Assembly (NCBI GenBank): GCA_037349105.1
Contig: JAYJMM010000120.1
Coordinates: 186,001 to 250,000, forward strand
DNA from: Limnomonas spitsbergensis
Lineage: Eukaryota; Chlorophyta; Chlorophyceae; Chlamydomonadales
DNA length: 64,000 nt
Direction: 5' to 3'
This document shows positions 35,682-45,800 of this stretch, piece by piece. The position numbers and the translations under genes are program-made. The number at the start of each line of letters is the position of its first letter. Positions within the stretch are counted from its first letter, which is position 1. The notes under the pieces were generated by a model. That model was not told the origin of the DNA. It did not search any database and saw only the letters and a list, made by a program, of their open reading frames with translations.

Positions 35682-36082
35682 CGAGGCGATTCACACCAGA
35701 GCTGTGGCAACCAACCCCGGGGTTCGTCGCGAAAGTGGCCGGGGTTCAGTTCGCCCAACCCCGGGGGTTGGGAGAGGATTCGCACGCGAACTGAATGTGG
35801 GGTCCGGACCCCACATTCAGTTCGCGTGCGAATCCAACCCTGGGGTTGACAACATTCGTCGACCATATATTTGCGCACCCGTGTTTGATATCCCTTGCAC
35901 ATATTCTCAAAGCCTAGAAAACAGCAATGACAGAAGGAAACCAAGGACAAGGGCCATCACAGATTCAAATTCCGCTAATCGCAGCATTGTGTGGTGTCGA
36001 CGAGCTGTCGGGGTTGGGATCACGAAGTGTCTGGGGTTGGAAAAACCCAACCCTGGGTTTCAGTTGGTCAGGTGTGAATCGC
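35682..36082. mobile_element. 0.4-kb element with 13-bp inverted ends, holding a 60-bp palindrome
   Basis: The left end ggcgattcacacc is perfectly matched by ggtgtgaatcgcc at the right end. Telomere-like tracts lie on both sides. The interior is rich in aaccccggggttcg motifs. No target duplication is clear. It has no convincing coding content. Confidence 0.65.
35776..35835. repeat. 60-bp perfect palindrome
   Basis: The sequence ggattcgcacgcgaactgaa and onwards is its own exact reverse complement over 60 bases, with the centre at 35805/35806 (ggtcc|ggacc) and no spacer. Confidence 0.95.
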
Positions 36083-36083
36083 C

Positions 36084-38594
36084 CCTAAACCCCCAACCCC
36101 CAACCCCCAACCCCCAACCCCCAACCCCCAACCCCCAACCCCCAACCCCAACCCCCAACCCCCAACCCCCAACCCCCAACCCCCAACCCCCAACCCCCAA
36201 CCCCCGACCCCCGACCCCCGACCCCCGACCCCCAACCCCCAACCCCCAACCCCCAACCCCCAACCCCCAACCCCCAACCCCCAACCCCCAACCCCCAACC
36301 CCCAACCCCCAACCCCCAACCCCCAACCCCCAACCCCCAACCCCCAACCCCCAACCCCCAACCCCCAACCCCCAACCCCCAACCCCCAACCCCCAACCCC
36401 CAACCCCCAACCCCCAACCCCCAACCCCCAACCCCCAACCCCCAACCCCCAACCCCCAACCCCCAACCCCCAACCCCCAACCCCCAACCCCCAACCCCCA
36501 ACCCCCAACCCCCAACCCCCAACCCCCAACCCCCAACCCCCAACCCCCAACCCCCAACCCCCAACCCCCAACCCCCAACCCCCAACTCCCAACCCCCAAC
36601 CCCCAACCCCAAACCCACAACCCCCAACCCACAACCCACAACCCACAACCCCCAACCCCCAACCCTCAACCCCCAACCCCCAACCCCCGACCCCCAACCC
36701 CCAACCCCCAACCCCCAACCCCCAACCCCCAACCCCCAACCCCCAACCCCCAACCCCCAACCCCCAACCCCCAACCCCCAACCCCCAACCCCCAACCCCC
36801 AACCCCCAACCCCCAACCCCCAACCCCCAACCCCCAACCCCCAACCCCCAACCCCCAACCCCCAACCCCCAATCCCCAACCCCCAACCCCCAACCCCCAA
36901 CCCCCAACCCACAACCCCCAACCCACAACCCACAACCCACAACCCCCAACCCCCAACCCTCAACCCCCAACCCCCAACCCCCGACCCCCGACCCCCAACC
37001 CCCAACCCCCAACCCCCAACCCCCAACCCCCAACCCCCAACCCCCAACCCCCAACCCCCAACCCCCAACCCCCAACCCCCAACCCCCAACCCCCAACCCC
37101 CAACCCCCAACCCCCAACCCCCAACCCCCAACCCACAACCCCCAACCCCCAACCCCCAACCCCCAACCCCCAACCCCCAACCCCCAACCCCCAACCCCCA
37201 ACCCCCAACCCCCAACCCCCAACCCCCAACCCCCAACCCCCAACCCCCAACCCCCAACCCCCAACCCCCAACCCCCAACCCCCAACCCCCAACCCCCAAC
37301 CCCCAACCCCCAACCCCCAACCCCCAACCCCCAACCCCCAACCCCCAATCCCCAACCCCCAACCCCCAACCCCCAACCCCCAACCCCCAACCCCCAACCC
37401 CCAACCCCCAACCCCCAACCCCCAACCCCCAACCCCCAACCCCCAACCCCCAACCCCCAACCCCCAACCCCCAACCCCCAACCCCCAACCCCCAACCCCC
37501 AACCCCCAACCCCCAACCCCCAACCCCCAACCCCCAACCCCCAACCCCCAACCCCCAACCCCCAACCCCCAACCCCCAACCCCCAACCCCCAACCCCCAA
37601 CCCCCAACCCCCAACCCCCAACCCCCAACTCCCAACCCCCAACCCCCAACCCCAAACCCACAACCCCCAACCCACAACCCACAACCCACAACCCCCAACC
37701 CCCAACCCTCAACCCCCAACCCCCAACCCCCGACCCCCAACCCCCAACCCCCAACCCCCAACCCCCAACCCCCAACCCCCAACCCCCAACCCCCAACCCC
37801 CAACCCCCAACCCCCAACCCCCAACCCCCAACCCCCAACCCCCAACCCCCAACCCCCAACCCCCAACCCCCAACCCCCAACCCCCAATCCCCAACCCCCA
37901 ACCCCCAACCCCCAACCCCCAACCCCCAACCCCCAACCCCCAACCCCCAACCCCCAACCCCCAACCCCCAACCCCCAACCCCCAACCCCCAACCCCCAAC
38001 TCCCAACCCCCAACCCCCAACCCCCAACCCACAACCCCCAACCCACAACCCACAACCCACAACCCCCAACCCCCAACCCTCAACCCCCAACCCCCAACCC
38101 CCGACCCCCAACCCCCAACCCCCAACCCCCAACCCCCAACCCCCAACCCCCAACCCCCAACCCCCAACCCCCAACCCCCAACCCCCAACCCCCAACCCCC
38201 AACCCCCAACCCCCAACCCCCAACCCCCAACCCCCAACCCCCAACCCCCAACCCCCAATCCCCAACCCCCAACCCCCAACCCCCAACCCCCAACCCCCAA
38301 CCCCCAACCCCCAACCCCCAACCCCCAACCCCCAACCCCCAACCCCCAACCCCCAACCCCCAACCCCCAACCCCCAACCCCCAACCCCCACCCCCCAACC
38401 CCCAACCCCCAACCCCCAACCCCCAACCCCCAACCCACAACCCCCAATCCCCAACCCCCAACCCACAACCCACAACCCACAACCCACAACCCACAACCCA
38501 CAACCCACAACCCACAACCCACAACCCACAACCCACAACCCACAACCCACAACCCACAACCCACAACCCCCAACCCCCAACCCCCAATCCCCAA
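36084..38594. repeat. 2.5-kb (CCCCCAA)n telomere-like array
   Basis: Heptamer repeat cccccaa (TTGGGGG on the other strand), with rarer ccccacaa, cccccga, ccctcaa and cccaat variants; CCCTAA-type units lie at both borders. A variant-marked block starting caactccc recurs at 36585, 37628 and 37999, with offsets of 1043 (149 units) and 371 bp (53 units), showing higher-order duplication. The seven-base period makes stop-free frames on both strands, which are not genes. Confidence 0.95.
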
Positions 38595-38640
38595 CCCCTA
38601 ACCCCTAACACCTCACCCCTAACACCTAACCCCTAACCAT
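38595..38640. repeat. CCCTAAC-like border tract
   Basis: acccctaacacctcacccct and related imperfect CCCTAAC units close the heptamer array. Confidence 0.75.
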
Positions 38641-38649
38641 CCAGGTGAG

Positions 38650-38880
38650 CTGCCGGTATGGCAGTATGGCGGTATAATGGTCCAACACGGCGTTATAACG
38701 CCCCTTATACTGGCAGTGTGTGATGGTTTGACGGTATGGCTGTATGGCGGTATAATGTAGTACAAGTACTGCCATACCGTCATACCGTCATACCGCCCTT
38801 TCTTGACGGTATACCGGCATCTGATGACGGTATAAGAGTTGGCGGTATAAAGTGTGATACTGCCATTATATTAGGCTAAC
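38650..38880. repeat. GGTATGGCGGTAT repeats, far side of the telomere-like array
   Basis: Tandem and inverted ggtatggcggtataatgg and ccgtcataccgtcatacc units, of the same family as 34700-35480. Confidence 0.75.
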
Positions 38881-39049
38881 GCGGCATAGCCGCCATACGG
38901 GCGTCATGTTCTCACTACTTTTCGAACTTGCAAGATGACAGTTGACAATGCAGAACATGATGTGAAACACAATTGTAGGAATCATCGTGAAGCTATGCTT
39001 AGGCCGCAAACTCGTTTTCTATGTTAGGTTTGGCAGTGTTGGCTGAGTT

Positions 39050-39155
39050 GCTTTTCTTTTGCTAGGACTTAACAAGATGTGAGACCAGCCGCCCAACCCT
39101 AGAAACCTCAGACGCGAACACAAAAAGACAGCCCGGGTGCGCAAGGGGCCCTCGT
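39050..39155. repeat. Dispersed repeat fragment shared with 45030-45115
   Basis: Both copies run cttttgct(a/g)ggactta through gacagcccgggtgcgca-type sequence in the same order and orientation, with small gaps. The second copy is in an intron of gene B. This looks like a remnant of a dispersed element, possibly the 3' end of the ORF1-like relic's element, since it lies downstream of it on the minus strand. Confidence 0.6.
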
Positions 39156-39585
39156 CGACAGGTGAGTAAAGGCGAGCAGGAACAGGAAAGGCACACGACC
39201 AACAAGTACCCACACGGCCGCAACAACTAATGTGTAAAAAGTTTGTTTAAGGTATAAAAAAACTGTTACCCCGCCTCCACACCCCTCTAGTAGCTAAAGC
39301 ACACTACCACCAGAATCCCACCCAAAAGCTGCTGCAAACGTTTCCACCAAAACCGAAAAAATGATACCCAACCTACAGAAGGAGACGAGAGCTGACAGGG
39401 AGCCAGAAAGGGAGCTGTCTGGACAATAAGAGGGCAAAGGGCTGAGTAAAACCCGTAGGCATAACCCCCCAGCCACAAAGACACAATTCACAACCTAGCA
39501 GCCAGCCAAAAGGCCCAAACTACCCCTAGGCTTTCTCAACACGAAGCAAAAAAACGAACAGGACAAGCACACCCGAAACCAAGGA

Positions 39586-40393
39586 CTAAGTCACATACAG
39601 GGCGAGGAGGGGTACTGCGACCCAAAGGTTCAAGTACAAATTCAAAGCATACATGGATGCCTCCTGGGGAGCACTTGGCGCCTTAAGGCAGACGTTGAAC
39701 CTCCTCTTGGTCACCATGTTGGTGACCACCAGCCTGGCCCTGTGGAACTGGGCTGCAAAGCCCAGCCTACGGGCCTCCAAGAAAGTAGGCTTTTTAGCCC
39801 GGTGGGTGGCTCGCTCCTCAGAACTCAAAGAGTCATGGATGGCCAATTTTACTACCTTCAGCTAGCACCGAGCGTGGACCAGGGCCTCCGCCTGGGCCAG
39901 GGTCTCCACGCAAATGAGGTAGCGGCAGGAGGCGTCGATCGGCATGACTATGCCCATGGGGATCGCATGAACGACACGGATCCCTCTGACGGGCTGAGGC
40001 GCGCCTGGTCGCCTGGATGAGCGCAGTAACTGCATCTGCAGCAGGGGGACCACCGTGTCCAACCAGGCCGGGCATCTCCTCGGGAAATCCTACCAGCATG
40101 AAGGAGCAGCGCTGAGACATGGAGGCAGGAAAGCCCCGAGCTGCAGAGCTGGCCGGAGGCTGCGGCGGCGGACACATGGGCTGCTGACGTTGATGGTGGC
40201 CACTGTTAGTCACGACTGTGGCATAAGAACTGCTCTGGGCAGGTGGGGGCGCATCATGGCAGGCCTGGAGGGCCGCTACCCGGGCCGCAAGGGCGTCCAA
40301 GCTGGCCGCCCCCAAGGGGCATGGAGGCTCGTTCGACAGAGGTGTGACAGGCTGATGGGGAGCCAGTGCGTCGGCAAGCCAGTGCGTCTGCAA
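39586..40393 (-). pseudogene. LINE ORF1-like remnant
   Basis: Minus-strand reading gives an N-terminal linker rich in Q and P, then FMLVGFPEEMPG, a frame change near 40000-40015, then RGIRVVHAIPMG and YLICVETLAQAEALV, an in-frame TAG at about 39860, and finally SLSSEERATHRAKKPTFLEARRLG and RARLVV. The layout of an RRM-like core followed by an EER/HR helical segment and a short strand is typical of ORF1 proteins of algal and plant LINE elements. One frameshift and one stop mark it as dead. No reverse transcriptase follows in the window. Confidence 0.5.
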
Positions 40394-40435
40394 GCTGGGT
40401 GGTCAGGGCTGCTGACCGGGAGGTCATGGAGGTAA

Positions 40436-42023
40436 GCTCCGCATGGAGAAGCGTCGAGGCCGCCTAGAGAAGCGTTGAGGCCGCCTTCAGGTATTGCTTG
40501 CATGCTCCAGTTTCCTAACAAAATGAAGTGCGACGACCTCTCGACAGTGTGTCGTGTGCCATGTCAACCACAGCTGCAGCAGATTACAAATAAACAGACA
40601 TTCAAAACACTGTTGGAGATCGGCACTTTTGTTTGTTCTGATAGAGCGAAAGTGAGGACCGGCTGAGGACTAGCTGCTGTGTTTGGTGTGCAAGCAGGCT
40701 GCTGTGTGCACATTATTAATTATTGCACCCAGCTTGCAGCAACAGGGTGCATGCTATGACAATATTGTCAAAGTGAGAAGTGCCATGCACAGCTGGTGGA
40801 CAAAGCAGGACTGTCAGAATCAGGCGCGGTGCCGCAGCTAGCAATGTACCGTACACTGAGAGAAACATGCAGAAGGCACACTAGAAGAGTTCCATAAACA
40901 CATCATGCTGGAAGTGCTCTGAAGTAAACTCAGAAGGTCAGTACACATGGGCATACATCTGCCATGCACCCTGGGGCACATGGGCACATTCAATCTCCGG
41001 CATGCACGCTTGACATAGTCACACATACGCCAATTTGGTGGACATTAATTTTTACTCAAGCTGCAAACATATGTGGTAGGCACTGCTGACCAAGGGACCC
41101 CTGCTGCAGACGTGCTTTAATCCTGCACGAAACAACATATGTGCACGCAAGGCTTCTAAATGTCTGAACCAGCTGTTTTGCAGGCATGAACCTCGCACAG
41201 TGATGCATGACCGCATGTCCTATGCGCTACTTATTTACTAATTTAAATGTTACAAGGCTCAATCTTGACAGAAATTTTTTAACATGGCACTGGACTCATG
41301 TGGGTCACAAAGAAGTTCTGCAACTGCGCCGTACTAAACAAACTGAACGTCAAGTGTGACCCGCGCCACTTCTCTGCTTTCTGATATTGAGCAATTACGT
41401 CGAACATGCTTTCGTTTTGTTTGTCCAGTAAAACAAGTGCTTGGCAGACATGGTGACACAGCTCACATTCACAGCTGATCAGCAGCAACCAGGCACACGC
41501 GCATAAGCAGTACCCTACACTCCTACACAACATCTACAGTACGCCCCACCACACAAGCAACACACGTAGCACACATCACCAGCATCAACCAACATCCAGC
41601 CAACATAGTAGCACCATCACTCAGCATTTTCAGAGGGCAAACAAAAGCAGGGAGAAACTCGGCAACTACAGCCTTTTCACGCAGATAAGACGTCATGGCT
41701 CATATGCGATGGACGGAGGACACATAACAGGTACCAGCAGGGGTACCCCTAGTACCAGCAAAACCAGAGTAAGAAATTTCGACCCTGCCTTGAAATGTTT
41801 TTGAACATGGCATGGTTCGGGGAAATGCCAGGCCGGCAGATTTGTCCAGGGAGGAGAGCTGCAGTGCTATCCGGCCAAGAACAGGCATTGCATAATTCGC
41901 ATTGAGCACGATTATATTTTAGTGAGCACACATACCGTATTAGACATGGAACCAGGATTTTACAGAATTCACAACTTTCCCAGATTTGCACCCCTCCGAT
42001 TTGGAGAGTCCAAACTACTGTAT
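40436..42023. other. No gene recognised
   Basis: Open frames are short and lack motifs. Short direct repeats of acac and caccacaca occur near 41520-41600. Confidence 0.5.
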
Positions 42024-42635
42024 TCAGAGCGCCGCTAACTGCGCTAAGTAAGCCGCACGAGACATTTGGGTGGGACCTAAGCACAGTACCCACACGCGCA
42101 TATGGCTTTCAACCGGTGGCACCAACTTGTACACAAATATTGAGCTTGTTTTATTTGCTTGGAAAGTGAAAGGTCGAGCATCACAATTGATGCTTCCCGT
42201 CAGACAGGAAAACCAAAGTTCGGGCTCTACAAAATAAAACAGAAAATAGTGCCCCTCACGGACTAGCACACAAGCACTGACCAGAAAGGCGAACATGAAC
42301 CCCATTGTGCAGCAGACAAGCCCCCCTATCACAGGATGACAGACAGCCGCCAGGCAGCCTGACCAGTTCTGAGCAGACAGTATCTGCTGCCCTGCAAATG
42401 CAGACACCTTTGCCAGGATGAACAAAATTGGGATGAAAAGCTCATTCTTAAACGCACTGGCTATCTCGGAACCCAGCTCGGTGCACGCAAAATCCAAAAC
42501 ACACACACACAGTGCGTGGTATGACACCAGGTGGCCGTACATCATAAATCGCAGCGACTTGAAGCCCTGATGGCGGTTAAAAAACGGTCCAGCAAGTTTT
42601 AAAACAAGCAGTAAAGAGACATAATAAACCTTCAT
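42024..42635 (-). CDS. Doubtful 203-codon hydrophobic frame
   Basis: This is a single long open frame starting with ATG about 170 nt beyond the stop of gene B on the same strand. The product would have four or five hydrophobic stretches (YYVSLLLVLKLAG, LFIPILFILAKVSAFAG, VCCTMGFMFAFLVSACVLV) and many cysteines. No family is recognised. It may be the 3' untranslated region of gene B rather than a gene. Confidence 0.25.
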   Translation of the reverse strand: MKVYYVSLLLVLKLAGPFFNRHQGFKSLRFMMYGHLVSYHALCVCVLDFACTELGSEIASAFKNELFIPILFILAKVSAFAGQQILSAQNWSGCLAAVCHPVIGGLVCCTMGFMFAFLVSACVLVREGHYFLFYFVEPELWFSCLTGSINCDARPFTFQANKTSSIFVYKLVPPVESHMRVWVLCLGPTQMSRAAYLAQLAAL

Positions 42636-42807
42636 TTTCTATTTTGTATTGGGCACAAACAGCTGCCTGCCTGACACTGTCCCGATAGGAGTCACACCCT
42701 CTGGTCACACCCTGTCACACCCTCTGGTCACACCCTGAGCATCAATCCACAACCCACTGCTTCCATCATAACACCAGAGATCCAATTCTTAAGATGCCGC
42801 GCTCATA

Positions 42808-45800
42808 TTACTGCACTGGCGCATTGCTGGTACGGGCCCACTGTGCCGGGCCCCATGGTCCTTCAGCAGCCACCGTTATAATGTTGAAGCTAGTAGAGCC
42901 ATCTGGTGTCAAGGCCTTACAGATAACATTTACATACAGGCTGATGTTCCTTGAGCAGTAGACCTAAGACAGGGCACAACAAAGGAGGCAGATATTAGTT
43001 GTTCACCGGCCAACTTTGGAATAAGCAGAATGATTCGCTTCCTAAAAGAACAAGACCAGAATGCAAAAAATGCAGAATGCAAGATTTGTTTTTTGGTGTT
43101 TAAAATTTGAATTCACCTGAAATGACGAGGCTTTGGACGTGCTGGTGTGTGAGAAGGCAGGAGCGTTAAGCAGTGTCACATTACCCATGACCAGGGTCGT
43201 CGCGGAGGCCTCCCCATCAGCCACCTGCACAGCGCGTAACATGCATTGCTCATAAAACTGGGATGAAGTGTGCCGGCAGGCCTAAAACATCGGTCTGGCT
43301 AGCGCCTGTAATGCAGGTACATGAGCACATGAGACGTGCAGGTTATTTGGACCTGAAACCTAGGCAGAAGTTGTCATGAGACGGCCACATTGTATGTGCA
43401 TGTTTATGTGTTTGTACTCTAAGAACTGGGTAAGAAGAGAACATCTGGGTATTTGTACGGAGGCACAGACAGTGTAGAGTGAGGCGCCCTCTTGACACCA
43501 GAAACCGATCACGCTTTCTACCCTGGGTACCTGAATCGTGATGGGACCAGGCGCAGCGACAGGGTCCATGAGGGTTAAGTACCCCTCAGCTTGTGTGTAG
43601 TGGACCTGTTGGGAGAGGAGAAAGATCATGGTAAAAAACAACGGTGTGATGAATTCATGACTCGGTGCTCGGCATTCCTTTTTTCCTGGAAACGATGGAC
43701 ACAAGATGACATGAGACATCCCTCATTGTTGGCAATTACCCTAACCTCTTACCTGAGACCCCAAGACATTTGCGTACTGATACACCGTGTTCATTCCAAA
43801 GGAGCCGCTAGAGGTGGACGGCAATGGCATGCCCATCTGCACATAAGCCTGGGTGAGGTCGTTGAGGACTAGAGCGGACACATCTCCCTGGGGGGTGTAT
43901 GCAGTTGAAGTGTATGCCCCCCTGCTCCCGACGACCCTCGTGCCCTTCATCTGGCAACACGATATTGGTGGAGGAATGCTAAGGTTAGTCATACGCTAAC
44001 GAGCCTCCCTTTGAATCAAGCATGAGCATCAGACAAGAAGAAGAGCAGCAGGCAAGAAGAACAGGATCTGGCTAGAAGAAGAGGAGACGCATCAGGCAGG
44101 AAAAAGAGGATCTGGCTAGAAGAAGAGGATCAAGCTAAAAGAAAAGCATCAGGCTAGAAGAAGAGTATCAAGCTAAATGAAAAGCATCAGGCTAGAAGAA
44201 GAGGATCAAGCTATGTCCATGCCCCCCCCTGCATCCACTGACCCAGCTGAGACCCGATGGTGAAGCCAGCCCTCCAATGGGTAGGCGCATACTGATCAGG
44301 TCAATCTTAACCGGAACACCGTTGTCCACAACGGACAGCGGCGTGGCTGCCGTAATGTTGAACCAGTCCACAGCCAGGAGCTGGTACATGTCGCCCAGGA
44401 GCGTCATGTTGGGGGCGAGAGCCGTTGCTCCAGATCCATACACCTTGAGCCCACCCAAGAAGGCCACGGGCTGTGACGAGGCGGGGCTGACAGACATGGC
44501 TCCGGTTGAGAAGCCGCGGCACCATGTGGTCCAGCAGCGGACGCCAAAGGTGCTGCCACCAGGGGAACCAGCTCCTAGGCCAGGGAGGAGATCCTGAAAG
44601 CAGCGAGGGCCGTGTGGATCCGCAGGGCCAGGGTTCAGCCAGTGGCTTTATCTCTTACAGAAACGGCCATCCTCCCACTTTTCTGCTGAAAACCTGCTGC
44701 CAGTGCTGAACAAAAACATACGTTTGCTCCTTCAGTTACAAAACGTACCTCCAGAGTGAAGTTCCACGTTGTGTTGCAAGTTGCGTAGATGGTCTCCTCC
44801 TTGCACACAGGTAGGCGCACTTTGTACACAGGTCTCATCTGTTGTGCGCTGAAGCCCAGAGTCAGGTTGCCTGTGCTGTTGCGGTACACGTCACACTGCA
44901 GGCCACCAATAAAAGCTGTAAAAAGGGGAAGGGGGGGGAGGACCAAAATCAGTTGGCATTCAGACCCTCTTGACAGGTTGATCCGAGGAGCCAGTTCTCC
45001 GTGTCAGTGGCAACTGCCTCTACATCTTTTGCTGGGACTTAAACAAGGCTGGCCACCCAACGCTTTAAACCTAAGAAGCAAACACAGAAAACAGCCCGGG
45101 TGCGCATGTGGCCCTGTATATGGCAACCACCGAACTGCCTTTAAGAGCCCCATAGGCCTTCCCTGCCGTCCTCAGTGCAAGATGAAACACATCCAAAACG
45201 CCCCAATAACACTGTGCTGGCCTCCACCTGCATTTCCAGCATTGGCACTGCTCTCTGGTTGCCACACCAGCGGATTGTAAACCACACCGGACATCGAAGT
45301 GCTGCCCGAGGCAACGCTGCCCACCCCGCAGCTCGTATACTCCACGGAGAGGGTGGCATCGCTGAGGGATCCAACCGCAAAACGGAGCGTCAGCTCGTGC
45401 GCCTGTGCGCAAAAGGCAACGGTCATAAGTGATGGAGTGCATGCGTTAGGACAGAGAGAGAACAGCCATGCGTTACAGCCCATGTGGGGGAAACGAATCC
45501 AGGCATGACGTGCTCTCACCTCATCACTTCTTCAGTATTTTGTCAGGGCATGTGTTTGTGTTGGCGACCTCTGAGACGATCGGCGCAACTGCATGGAGGA
45601 CTCACCTCGTTACTGGTCAGCGTGATGCAAGGCGATGTCTTGGTGATGGCTGTCCCTGAGACGATGGGCTCAAATACGTCCACCACCACCCGGCCATCCA
45701 CCAGCAGCTGACAGCCTGCGCAATGTACCTACAAAGCAAGATCCCTCAGGTCACAGACACCAAACCTGTTTTTGCCTTGAACAGTGTCACAGCATATGAA

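Noticed and set aside
35704..38601. A 965-codon plus-strand frame and several 100-660-codon minus-strand frames of repeated PTPNPQP or GWGLGVG type
   Set aside because: They are translations of the seven-base CCCCCAA array, open only because the repeat has no stops in these frames; the same bases are open on both strands and in several frames.
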